Of a stretch of DNA of 64,000 nt, positions 22,241 to 33,797 are shown in pieces. The stretch is from Zarea fungicola. Its lineage: Eukaryota; Ascomycota; Sordariomycetes; Hypocreales; Cordycipitaceae. The first letter of the stretch is position 1; every line of letters starts with the position of its first letter. The notes under the pieces were generated by a model that worked only from the letters and a program-made list of their open reading frames with translations, was not told the DNA's origin and made no database searches. The position numbers and the translations under genes were made by a program. The stretch covers positions 96,452 through 160,451 of the forward strand of contig FWCC01000364.1 of assembly GCA_900169235.1 (NCBI GenBank), given 5' to 3'.

Positions 22241-24987
22241 TGTTGCGTAGACCTTGGGGGAGGTGGGCTGTGTTGTATCGACGAGGAAAACACAGCGCAA
22301 CCTGTGCTTTTATAAATCGCAAAATTATTATCTGGTAATTCGTTTTCCTTTTCCTTTTCTGACAAATGCGACAAGGTGGAAAATGACGCTCGTTCGGGAT
22401 TCACGTGCGGGAACGCAAGGAAAGGGTAAGCTTGTCGTCAAGGCCGAGGGGAAGCTGAACCAGACAGAAGAACAGCTCTGTATTGTTGTTCAACAAAGAT
22501 AGAGTGGAGAGGGGTTGAAACAAGAAGACACAAAAATCACAATGTATAAAAGGGAGGGAAAAAAGGAAGAGTTGGGAAACCACGTCAGATAAAAAAGTAG
22601 ACGTGACCGTCACCGGCCGGAATCTCCAATTGCTTTGACTGTTTGAGCACGCACATGCAGGCCAAAGGCCCACGCCCCTACCGTAATTAGCATATGATTC
22701 TGGGTCCCGCCAACCGGAAACTACATGCTAACTATGGCGTAAGGGAGGTGTGGTGTGTGGTGTGGTGTGAGGCATGGAAAACCCCGGCTTTCCCCCACTT
22801 GGTAAGGCGGTTCGGTCCAGTTGCGTCCAGCTGCATGTCTTTGGTTTTGCGCCTCGCGAATGACCTCCGGAGAACTGTGGGTTTATTGCTTTTTGGAAAG
22901 CCGCATTCTTCTCCGGAGGAACGGGCGTGACCGGGACTGCGGGCGACACAAGCTCGGCACAGGACGCGATTCGGCGCAGCATTCAGCACCAGGCCGTCTT
23001 CTTCGTAAACCAACTGCGGCCGCTTTTCTCTCCGAGCTCATTGCAGAATGAGACAATAAAAATAAAAATTGTCAATCTGATACGGCGCAGCCCACACGTC
23101 AGATGAACCAATGCACTCAGCATCAGCTACATCACCTCACCCTCTCCACAGTGTGCTGAGCGCTTACTACACCAGCTCCTCAAGGCCCTACCGCGCCAAG
23201 ATTAAGTAGAGAAGAAAATAGTCTTTAATCGGATAGGTTACTTTGGATGTATAGATAGCGTACTATTCCTTGCATTTTTTGCGCACATTATTGCGTTCAT
23301 CCCCGGATAGTATTACAACTTGGCCCCCACCAGCATGGCGACAACTGACCGTACAGCTCCCCATGGTTCCAATTTAAAACCATTTTTTACGAAACTGTTT
23401 TTGCATTTTTATTTCCTATAAAATGGGTTCATTTACTCTGTCCTGAGCCCGATTGAAGTGCGTGATATTCTCAGTTAAGCCGAGCAGATAGCTACGCGCG
23501 GGGCTCTTTGTACCCCAGCCTTGTGAACCAATATGAAATAAACTACACACCCTTCATTTCCAGCCGAACAAAGTAAATCAAAACGTGGGTAAACGACAGT
23601 TTGCCTAGCCCGATTCACTCCGATGCCCTTCAACATTACCGTGACAAAAACGCCGTCTGTCTCGTCTCAAGCGTCTACCGAAGAGAATTGTTACCGAGGC
23701 ATTTGGATTTCTGGGGAAAAGCCCCCATCCCCCCAATCACGAAAGAGAGCTTGAACGTATTAAAATGTTGGAGAAGATATCGGGGACGAATCGATCTTCC
23801 TGGTTTTTACCCACTTTGCCCATTTTAATCTTCATATTTTAACCTCGGGAAAAGCATTTACCTAGTCTCGGTCAATGTACCGGACCAGTTGACCTAGAGC
23901 CTCAAACAGCCCACTGAGGTTCCATCTTCCCCCAGTTGATTTCCCCCAAAAGTGGCTGTGACAGGCGCTAAAGCTGGGGGAGCAGCCACTAAACGGCGCT
24001 GTGAGGACAGAGGCAAAATGCTCTGAAAACTCCGGCTCAGCGGAGCTCCGAACGGTCTCCGGCGCCTCCAATTATTAAAACCGCCACCCCTTCGTCCATT
24101 GGTAAACAATGGTTGATGATGACTCCTTGTTCAACGACTCATACCAGTCATTGATGATACATCCACCCGCCGGCTTCGCATTGCAGCGTTGCATCGCATG
24201 AGGCAGGAAATCTTAAAGAAATGCCAATTGAGACTGAATAACCTTGTAGCTTCGATGGGTTATTTATTCTCCTTTTTATTTTCTCAGAGTATCTCTAAGT
24301 TGTAAGCTCACCGTAGCCGTGCATGCCCTTTTCCCCGTACAACGACAAAACACACATTTATACTGCACCATCATGCAGCCTAACTTGGCGATATATTTCG
24401 ATGCCATTCAAGCTTGACTTCGAGTTCATGTCCCATTTTTCTACCAATGACCAGACACGCGACCCAAACGCCTCATTCCCCTTGGCGTCCGCCTTTGCCG
24501 ATTCCGGCATACCTGTATCAGATTCACATGTGAAAGGGTAACTGCTCAACCTGATAAAACTTTGTATGCACTGTACAAGATAATTTATCCAAAAAACCAT
24601 TTCTATTCCAGTGTACTAGAAACACTTCATGTGTAGGCGCTGGAGCCTTGTACGTATCTGTTCGCCCATCTCGTGGCAAAAAACAAAACAAAACAAAAAC
24701 AAAAAGACTCCTTTTCCATGAACCTAGCATTTCTCACATTTCCCACATTTCATTCCTTGTATCCTGTTCCCCATACCTTTGCCTGCCATGTCTAAAAAAG
24801 AATTGAAAAAAATATGACCAAGTAGAAAGAAACAAACCAAAAAGTTTTTGGATAATGTACATGACAGGGGTATCCATTACGAAATGCAGCTTTGCTCGCA
24901 AACCATGCCGCCAGTCCGACGCCCGAAATAAAAAAAGACAATCATATCGTACTCGAACCAAAAAGAATAATTGCAAAATTGGAGCCG
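22241..24987. other. Gene-poor intergenic region, 2.7 kb
   Basis: No supported gene between the carrier start and the SconB stop. A GT-rich tract (GGTGTGGTGTGTGGTGTGG) occurs near 22748. Open frames stay under 95 codons. Confidence 0.55.
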
Positions 24988-27137
24988 TTAAGAGGGAGTC
25001 CCTCGCTCCTCTGTTGTATCGCCTTCAAAGCTATACAGGCGGACCTCGCCATCTTCACTGCCACTAGCCATGCGGCTGTCGCTTAGACCGACGCACTGTA
25101 CAGGCCCAGCATGACCGGTGAAGCTGCGTTCGCATTTGCCGGAGCGAGGCTCCCAGATCTTGGTCATCGAGTCATTGGCACCAGTCACGACGCGAAGCGT
25201 GTCGCCAACCAGGCCCCAAATGCCTTCAACGTGCCCAAACATACTGCGGATACACTTGCCAGTAGCAATATCCCACAGACGGACAGTATTGTCCAGACCA
25301 CCAGTGAGCATGTAACGCGGTGGAAGAGGTCTGGAAGGATCACTCTCGAATCCAGACCCAAACACGGCACGATCAACCTGGGCAGAGGATGGCGGCGGCG
25401 TGGCACTGCGGCCACTGTGCACAGAAGAAGTATCACTGTCATCTTGACTGGGCACTTCATCAGGCTCAAAGTCAGGAGGCATCAAAAGAATTTGTTGGAC
25501 CTGCCCGACGTGGCCCGTGTACGTCTTGATGCACTGCTTCGTATCCAGATCCCAAACCTTGACAGTCAGATCATCCGAGGCCGAAAATACCGTGCGTGAA
25601 GCAGTGTCCAGTCTGACGTGGTTCACCCAGTCAGTGTGTCCACGAAGATAATATGTTTGCTTTGTGTCAAAGTCAAAGATTTTAACCGTCTTGTCAATTG
25701 AGCCCGACGCCAACGTGCCCTTGTCGAAGTGCACCGACAGGACACCTTCCGTGTGACACTGAAGTGTGCTTAAACATTCGCCCGTCTGCCAGTTCCAGAT
25801 CTTGATCGTCTTATCGAAGCTACCGCTGATGAGCTTGCTATCATCAAACTGCAGAGTGCGGACGGCACCGGTGTGGCCGCGAAGAGTACGCAGCACCTCA
25901 CCAGTCTCGATATTCCAAATTTTGATAGTGGTGTCGTAGGAGCCAGTGGCTAGAATGTTCTGGTCAAACTGTAGACATGTGACACCGTTCTCGTGTCCTT
26001 TAAAGGTCTTGATAGTGCATCGGCCAGTTTTCCAGTTGAATCCAACTTTGAACCGGTCACGGTAAACATCCTTCCATGGACGAAACTTGCGTTCCTTCTC
26101 GAGACAGGCAGGTGACTCGCCGGTGCCATCAAGACGTTGCCGTTTTACAGGTGTTTCGTCCTCCTCCAGAGGACGCTTGTTAGAGGCCTTGACATTGTCG
26201 ACAGTTTCGGTTGATGAGCTTTCCTTGCCATGTGCTGTATGCTGATGACGACTCCATGCCTTGAGCTTCTTCTTTTCTAGAAGCGGAAGACCCCACCCGC
26301 ACTTGGTGCATTTTCTATCAATGTGTTGCTCGCACATTCGGTGCCAGACAACGTCGTCGTCGGCCAGGTTACGCCAGCGACGGCTGACTTGGGCAGCCTT
26401 ACACAACGAAACAGTGTCGAGATGGCATAGAATTTTGTACGACAGCTCAGCCGGAAGTGCCGTGAGGAAATCAATCTTTAGTTGCTCCTGTACCTCTCTA
26501 GAGACTGTAGAGAGTTGCGGGAAGCAGCATTGTGTTATAATGCCCTGGAGCATGAGTTCGCGATGTTTAGCTGGTGCCGCGGAGAAGAGGGACCAAACAT
26601 GAGTGATGGCCTCTTGATCAGCAGCGGAAAGACTGTTAAGATCCTATATTCAGTGTTAGCAGGAATAGTAATAGCAACAGTTGACGGAAAGTCAGAGCCA
26701 CATACCCGCTGAATCATACCCATCTTGGTTTCGTCTGCTGTTCTCCGACACTTGGAGTCTGGGCGATGGCGGTAACAAAATCGAGTATTGCCATCCTTGG
26801 GAATAGAGAGTGGTGAGGACTCCTCAGGAAAGTCCTTGCCGACAGGTGCGTATATACCTGGGATATGCTCTTTCAGAAACGGGCTGACGGTCTTACCAAC
26901 CAGCGCCGAAGGCATCTTCTTGAGTCTGGAGTGTTCCTCCTCCGCAGGTCGTCGTCGATCGCAGTTGTCTCGTGACGGGTGGGACTTGTGCTGAGAGTGC
27001 GTAGAGGCCGAGGGAGTAGTATGTTGGTGGTGTTGAGTGGCTACATGGTTCTCATGACCTGACGACGCCAATACAACAGCGTCAGAGGTTGTTGGGTGAG
27101 CCATTTCAAACGAGATGCGGTGAGTGCGGGCAGGCAT
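24988..27137 (-). CDS. sconB: F-box/WD40 sulfur metabolite repression protein (SconB / Met30 / Scon-2)
   Basis: Minus-strand exons 26706-27137 and 24988-26643 encode about 695 residues. As the substrate receptor of an SCF ubiquitin ligase, Met30/SconB restrains the bZIP activator of sulfur assimilation (MetR/Cys3/Met4) when sulfur is plentiful. The order is a His/Ser-rich N terminus, a conserved block [10 protein letters not shown] with [12 protein letters not shown], an F-box at about residues 203-245 ([18 protein letters not shown] to [15 protein letters not shown]), and seven WD40 repeats from about residue 355, beginning [12 protein letters not shown]. Between repeats 5 and 6 is an acidic Ser-rich insertion ([17 protein letters not shown]), seen in fungal orthologues. 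ATGs at 27137 and 27104 are both possible starts. The C-terminal [12 protein letters not shown] ends shortly after repeat 7, as expected. Confidence 0.95.
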
Positions 27138-29402
27138 TTCCTTTAAGAATAGCGTGGCTGCAGTGCAGGGCAATGCATCGGTGTGCTGGCGCTGAGGCAG
27201 GCTCAGGGCAGGATGGCGTGCTCTGCGTGCGTGCTGGGCAGGTCAGGCAAGGGTCGATCGGAAGGGATGAGGTTGCGGCTTGTCAGCGCAAAATGGCGTC
27301 AATCGAGGCCAAACCCAAAAACAACCAGATGCGTAACTGAATGAATAATATAAGATTATAGGGGGGGGCTCCTGGAACGTCTGATGCGAGAAGCCAAGTT
27401 CAACAAGAAACAAAAAGCCTATTTGACCGCGGCGATTTTCTCTCGTGTGGCAATTCTGCAAGCCACACCGGGTAGACTTGCGAGACAACGACACGGGTAG
27501 TATGTGTCGTAGATGCAGTGCTGAAGAAAACAGCCCGTTCAAAAAAAGAAGGCGATGGGATTCGCAATATACCAGGGGCTGCGGCAAATAGACAGGGAGG
27601 CGAAACGGCGACTGGGGATCTTGCGTGCTTGATGGCTGACAGAAGGCAATCCAGGTTGCCCTCTAGCTCGTCAAAGTTGGAGTTGAGTGCTCTGGGGCGA
27701 AAATGGCGTTATCACTCTCGCTTGACTTGGGTCCATACCAGCCCCACCCCGACCGGCCGACTTAGTGCTAACAGATAGTAGCATATTCAGCTACTATAAA
27801 TTGTTAGTAGCATGTCCGATAGCCGTCCCCCGACATTACTATGCGCGACTGGCCGACTGACTATGCCCAAAATCGCTAGAAATCTCCGGCAGCCGCTGCC
27901 GACCCTCGCCCACGTTTGGTCTCCCATTCACCAAGTCGGTCATCCAGGCCCTCTATTATACATTGCTTACGAGCTAAATGGGTGGCGTGCTGTCAATGTC
28001 GGGTCCGGGTGGATAATGGCCCAACTTTTCACTACCAAAACCTTGAACTCAACCATGACGTGAAAATTGCAATCATTTCATCTTTATCGCATGCTCCGGG
28101 AACTGCAAAGCGCCCCCTTGCAGTGCCCCTGCCAGCGGCACGAGACTAATCGATGACTGGTTCAGCTGGGGTCATGTGCTTGCGCCACGAGATTTCCGAC
28201 ATCCGAAACACCTGTTAGCAACGACGTTGCTGTACTGATGGATGTAATAGACAAAAAATCGTATCGAAAGACATGCGAAAAAGGGAGGGGGATATCCGAT
28301 GCCACCCTGCAGCTCATGTATGATAACCTTGATGGCACAGCATTCATCTCTCCCTGAAGTAGAATGGCCGACTGATTCAAGCCTGGTTGAGTGCCCTCTT
28401 CTCCAAACAATTAAAATATTTGCCAAATTTGGCAATGGAAATTGGTGTGCGTTACGCATACATGAATACAAAGTATTTGACCACTGGCTTCCACTTGCTC
28501 CGCATATGTCCGGCGTAGAACTTAAAAGGTTCATCAGCAGAGATGTTTGGGCCACAACTAACGCTGAAAAAGGAAATTTTCTTTGAAGTGAAGCTATTTC
28601 AAGCAAAAGTACTACTGTGTGGCTGGAGATGGATATGTTGTTGACGGTCGACACGGGGTACACGCAGTGCAGACTAGAAGAGAGTGACTAACACAGTGAC
28701 TAGTTTTTTATTGACGCCAGTGACGCGGATAAAATAAAGTGTTTCTTCATGGATATTGATAGTTAGTGTGGGGCTACAAAGTTGAACAACGGTATACGCA
28801 TTATATCCCATTGTACGAGCAGGCGATGCTCAATGTAACTCAGAGTGTGTACCACTCATCAAGTGTGGTTGACTCAGATATCTATTGTAAACCAATACAA
28901 ACCCTCAGGTAAAAATAAGGCCGAGAGACGTCGATCGTGAGCTATGCAGGTCTGGCATGACCAGCGAGCGGAAGAGACGTCCGCACAAGGCGAGCTCCAG
29001 ACAAGTCCTGACGTACCGGCCAATAAGTTGAAAGGGATGAGATAAGACACTACAGACATGCAAATAAGGAGAATTTTGCTCTTACTGGTGTAGTGTGGGT
29101 TGAATCTCAGTCGTGGTTGGTTGGCTGTCGAGGGTGACACCGTCTGGCCGACACACATTCCAGTCCCGGACCAGCCACCAACGACTTTCATCATTTCACT
29201 GGTATGAAGAAATGGACCCAAAAAATGAGGCAAGAACGAGGGGAAAGAAATCTCAAAAAGATATGACTGCCCAAATTTGAGGCTGAGTATGTATTCTTGC
29301 TCCGTACTGATACTTTTTTGACGTTGTGGCGTGGTGCTTCGTCTTATTGGAGTCAGTGAACGCGCAGCCCAAGAGCGGCCCAACATCAGCAACATATGAA
29401 CC
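27138..29402. other. Divergent intergenic region, 2.3 kb
   Basis: Holds the SconB promoter, a G8 run at 27361, and a hairpin TAGTAGC/GCTACTA at 27776-27796 followed by a TAGTAGC direct repeat. A 163-codon antisense frame at 28172-28663 lacks any family signature. Confidence 0.55.
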
Positions 29403-30290
29403 ATGGGCCGACCATCTCCTGTAACCTCCCCAATAACGGGCCCTGACACACGGCTACGTGTGTATCCCCAGGTTCGCGTGACGACAAATTATGCATCGAG
29501 CGAGACAACTCTGGCCGAGAGCCTGCCGCCCAGCCCCAACCAACCGCCACCATACGGAGATGAAGCTTTGCCCTCACCGCCACAATATCTTGAGGAAGGC
29601 CGTGGACAAGAAAAGAAACACGGTCCGCCATTACCGAAAAAGACGCTGATAATTCGCCTCTGCACATCAATCTTCATCGCCTTCATCGTCTGTCTCATTG
29701 TCGCGGCTGTAGTAGGCCGAATCCATGATGCACAAATAAAAAAGCACCAAGACGCCGAAGATGAAGCTACCCGCAGGTAACTTTACGATCTTTTTTCATC
29801 TCTTTGTTCTATTAACACGGCTAACATGCGCAGCGGCATTGTCAATGGTACGCGCATCACAATGCGGGTCATGGAAATGAGTGTCAAGAGCACACCAACA
29901 CCATTACCGACAAGCATGGTGATAAACCAGACAGCCTCGGCAAACCCGAGCATTGCTAGACCAACGGGAACGGTGGTATCGACATATAACTGCCCTTTTA
30001 TCACCCCTTCCGCGACTCGCACGTTGCCAGTGTCAACCAACACTGGATCTGCATATCTCGATAGCAGGGTCTGTGGTCTCACGACACCGTTTGAAAAATC
30101 GGAAGATGAGGAAGAAAACGGAAGCATAGTAGATGTCGCTTTGTATCCACTGAAAGACTGTGTTATTGCCAGGTCTTCATATAAGACATCTGGAGACACA
30201 CTTGGGTATCGCTGTGCCCTTTCATGTAGTGAGGATGGGGAGGCAGGCATTGCTGGACTTGATGAGGGTTGGAAATGGGGCTGCAGTTAA
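29403..30290 (+). CDS. Fungal single-pass membrane protein, hypothetical
   Basis: Exons 29403-29776 and 29834-30290 give 276 residues. A Pro/Ser-rich cytosolic N terminus (PPSPNQPPPYGDEALPSPPQY) contains a PPPY sequence that could bind WW domains of Rsp5-type ubiquitin ligases. It is followed by basic LPKKTLIIR and one transmembrane segment (IFIAFIVCLIVAAVVG, about residues 96-112). The remaining about 165 residues would face outside. They contain several NxS/T sequons and four cysteines near the end (YRCALSC and the terminal WGCS). I recognise no family. The two exons are joined by a clean 57-bp intron with a CTAAC branch site, which supports a real gene rather than a chance open frame. No function is proposed. 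Confidence 0.72.
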
Positions 30291-30908
30291 AGTCTGAAAA
30301 TTTGCAACATGAAGAGCAAAGAGCGCTCGAGTTTATCCATGCTAATAAACCATGTCTTTTCAAAAAGATGAATTCCTGTTCTCCAGTTGAAGTTGTAATA
30401 GGGCATATCAACGCTATCTGGACGGGTTGGATGCGGGCCGCTAGTTGGCCAAGTACCATGGCAAGGGTACAACCCAGCTCGGCCCCTTCATTCCTTATTC
30501 AATCCCATGTAATTGTTTCATTTTTTTGGCCTGTGTATCGCACGAGTAACTCAAGACTTTTTTTTATTAAAAAAAAATCAAGTAGAACAAACACACTTTT
30601 ACAAGCGGATTGCATCGTGTACATTTCGTCGCTGGTAGCGCTGTTTATTTGCGCAATTCTTGCCCCACCATACTTCCGAAGCGGCGGGTGTTGGCGGGCG
30701 TGAAGAAAAAAGTTGACTCAACCGAAATTTCAATCATGATCAATATTGAAGCAAGATTCACGGGCAGATTTAGTTGCTAAAAGAGGCAAAGAACACTCCA
30801 AAGGTCTGTGCATCACCAAACCACGGCTTTTTCACCACTCTACACCTTGCCCACAGCAAAAACATCCCACTAAACAACCCCGCCAAGTCAGGTTCAACAT
30901 CCATAGTC
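30291..30908. other. Promoter region of ade1
   Basis: Contains T8/A9 runs near 30549-30570 and the TGACTCA site. No gene. Confidence 0.6.
30714..30720. promoter_or_regulatory. Gcn4/Bas1-type TGACTCA element upstream of ade1
   Basis: A perfect palindromic TGACTCA lies 188 bp before the SAICAR synthetase ATG. In yeast, ADE genes are activated through TGACTC sites bound by Bas1/Bas2 and by Gcn4. The filamentous-fungal Gcn4 homologue (CPC-1/CpcA) binds the same sequence. Function here is inferred from position. Confidence 0.5.
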
Positions 30909-32361
30909 ATGGCCAGCGCTGGCATCACAACAGTCGAGCTCAAGTCGCTGCCCTTTGTGGCAAGGTAAGTCGTGCCATGAGGCAATTTAAATTGATATTC
31001 ATGAAAGTGCTAATAACGCTTTACAGTGGCAAGGTTCGCGAGCTGTACAAGATTAATGACGCATCGCTGCTCATGGTCGTCACGGATCGTATCTCTGCGT
31101 ACGATGAGATTCTTTCCAACGGTGTGCCTGACAAGGGTCACATTCTCTGCCAAATGTCGTGTAAGATTTATGTCACCAATGGAAATCAACAGTAGCTGAT
31201 GTTTTGATTAGCGCATTGGTTTGATGTACTCCGCGAGCGTGTCCCCGAGCTCAAGCACCATGTCATTAGCATGAACCCCCCAACTGCACCTGAAGTCATC
31301 ACTACCGAAGAGCGCGCTCTTCTTCGTGGCCGCTGCATGCAAATTCGCTCTCTCAAGGTCTTTCCTATCGAAGCCATTGTGCGCGGTTACATCACGGGCT
31401 CTGCTTGGAGCGAGTAAGTTTGCTAGACTCCCAGCACTACAGAAGGTGTAAAAAAAACCAAAAAATAACGCGTGTTACCATAGGTACTCCAAGTCTGGTA
31501 CTGTGCACGGAATACCCATGCCCGAGGGCCTTCAACTCTGCCAAGAGTTCCCTGGTGGCCCCATCTACACAGTGAGTAACCTTGCCAGCGGATGATTCTG
31601 TCGACATAGAGACCCATTCATCAGTGCCTGTACTGACAATCCCAAAAGCCATCGACCAAGGCCCCTGCGGGCGAAAAAGACGAGAACATTTCACCTGAGA
31701 AGGCTAGAGAGATTATCGGCGACAAATACGGCAACCAGATCGAGGCTCTCGCCCTCAAAGTCTACAAGGCTGCGCACGCGTATGCACTAGAACGGGGCGT
31801 CGTTATTGCCGATACCAAAATGGAATTTGGTGAGTAGAAAGACATGACAGTGTGGTGACCAAAAAAGGACGCTACTGCATGGATGGTTGTGCGCTGTCAC
31901 TGGCTGCGTAGTTCGCATACATTTTGCTATTTGTGATTACGTTGCTAATTCTGGTTAAATTATTTCCCCCGCAGGTCTCGACGTTGAAAACGATGAAATT
32001 ATCCTGGTCGATGAGGTCTTGACGCCCGACTGCTCCCGCTTCTGGCCAGCCCCTGTCCAGGTTGGCAAGGACCAGCCCAGTTACGACAAGCAGTATATCC
32101 GAGACTACTTGACGGCGAATGGCCTCAAGGGCAAACCTGGTGTATGCCAACCTTTCCCTGCATGGTTGGATTTAGAAGCGGCTGACGGTTTTGATTACAG
32201 GTTGTGTTGCCAGAAAGTGTCGTCGCCGAGACGACAAGCAAGTACAGGGAGGTTTTCCAAAAGTAGGTCCTTCTAAGAGGTTTAACCTACTTGACACGAC
32301 TAACATCTTTAGGTTGACTGGAAAAACAATTGATCAGGCTCTGGGTGGTCTTGAAAACTAA
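30909..32361 (+). CDS. ade1: Phosphoribosylaminoimidazole-succinocarboxamide synthase (SAICAR synthetase)
   Basis: Eight exons (30909-30964, 31027-31160, 31212-31413, 31484-31571, 31649-31829, 31975-32141, 32201-32262, 32313-32361) give 312 residues, the size of yeast Ade1. The enzyme joins aspartate to CAIR with ATP in step 7 of de novo purine synthesis. Conserved blocks are [85 protein letters not shown] [18 protein letters not shown], and [11 protein letters not shown]. All introns keep the frame. With seven, this is the most intron-dense gene in the window, and one intron is 145 bp. The short first exon ([18 protein letters not shown]) has a good ATG context (GTCATGG). A TGACTCA element lies upstream. 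Confidence 0.97.
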
Positions 32362-33625
32362 AATAAAATAAACGTGTCCTTGCATGTCGAGGTTTAAGGT
32401 AGAACACTGCGGTTAGACACATAAAAATTATTTCTCAATACCTTGTTCAAATTTACTTCGCCGACTATCTAATAAGATTTGCGTACTTGGCTACATATCT
32501 ACAGGCGAATAGAAAACATAACGGGATGAAGTACACAATAGGAGAACCTTTCATGCTCATTTCCAGGCATTTTGTGTACACAGTGTAATTGGCTATATTC
32601 CGTACTCGTTAAAAAAGTTTGCCTTGAATGATATCTTTTTTTTTTTGGCGCAGCTGCCTTCGTGTATAATTCTACCTTGTCGACCTCCATGCCACCAGTA
32701 TGATACGTGATTTGACTAGAACGATTTTCCAGGTAGTTAGGCTTGCAGCTTCCGCATGTACGTCTCTGGATCCTTGGCAGGCGATGATGGTGGGATATAC
32801 AGAACGACTACGTTATGGACTATTTCTCAGTAAAGGCTAGTCGGCCATCCCATCCTCTTGAGTTCAATACAAAGCCCGCACGACCTGTAGAATGGAAGCT
32901 GCCAGTGGTGTGAAACAGAAGCAGCGTCTCAAAGCTCACGACTGTCAGCTCTTTAATCACAGCTGCCAGAAAACGCTCAATTTCGGGAGCAACCCAGCTC
33001 AACGACATCCTTTCACCAGCAACTCAAAGGTTTCCAGATGGGCCATAGCTACCAATGCCGTGAACTCGTATTCACAGGTCCAATCGCCCCCCCAATGGCC
33101 ACCAAACTCTCCCCGCACGCTTCGCCAGCACCAAGCGCACAATAATAGATCAAGTATATCCTGTGTGAAATATTTTCATGTATTAGTGAGTGCATTGTGG
33201 ATCTTTTGCAGCCTGGTACAGCCTGGTGAGATATAGTCTCCGCCCCCACGATGGTGCGTCCCTGGCGTTATATTAATGAACGGGATACCAAGACACAAAC
33301 TCTACAAGCTCCGCGTGGCAAGAACACATAAAATGAACTAAAGTAAATAATATTCCGTATACGAATGCAATGCAGTTAATCAAATTGTTATCTGAATTTA
33401 TAGTACATAAAACAGAGTGAAGGGGACAGCGCAGCTCTGCGCTGGACTTGCTTAGGGTCCGCGCTATCCAAGATCCCTGGTCAAGTCTACAGGGCTAAAA
33501 ACGAGGCTCGCTTCATTTTGTTTCATTCGCAGAAATCCAAGACATTGAAGCCTCTAATAGGGTGAAAATTAGACTGGGTTCCCTCGTGGGACCCGATGCA
33601 ACACAACCAGTCTGCGTTGTTCGAA

Positions 33626-33639
33626 CTAACTATAGTTAG
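33626..33639. repeat. Perfect 14-bp palindrome in permease promoter
   Basis: CTAACTATAGTTAG reads the same on both strands and sits 5 bp before a TATATAA box. Its symmetry and location suit a dimeric regulator site, but no known factor is assigned. Confidence 0.5.
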
Positions 33640-33644
33640 CCATT

Positions 33645-33651
33645 TATATAA
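33645..33651 (+). promoter_or_regulatory. TATA box of the APC permease gene
   Basis: TATATAA lies about 147 bp before the ATG, a normal distance for fungal TATA boxes. It suggests regulated rather than constitutive expression of the permease. Confidence 0.5.
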
Positions 33652-33797
33652 AGGCGAGACACGGCCGCAGGGTGAACCCTTGGTTGCTCGGCGTCTCCCC
33701 CTTTTGCCTATTCCCGCAGACATTCAGATTTGAGAAAACCGGTGCCTGCATTGTCAAGCTTCGGTGTTTGATTTTTTTTTCTTCTGTTGCCGGCAGA

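Larger units (their letters stand above)
32362..33797. other. Intergenic: ade1 3' flank and permease promoter
   Basis: No gene is supported. The last 180 bp hold the palindrome and TATA box of the permease. Confidence 0.6.

Noticed and set aside
28172..28663. 163-codon minus-strand frame in the SconB upstream region
   Set aside because: No family signature, codon bias, splice signals or promoter elements that support it.
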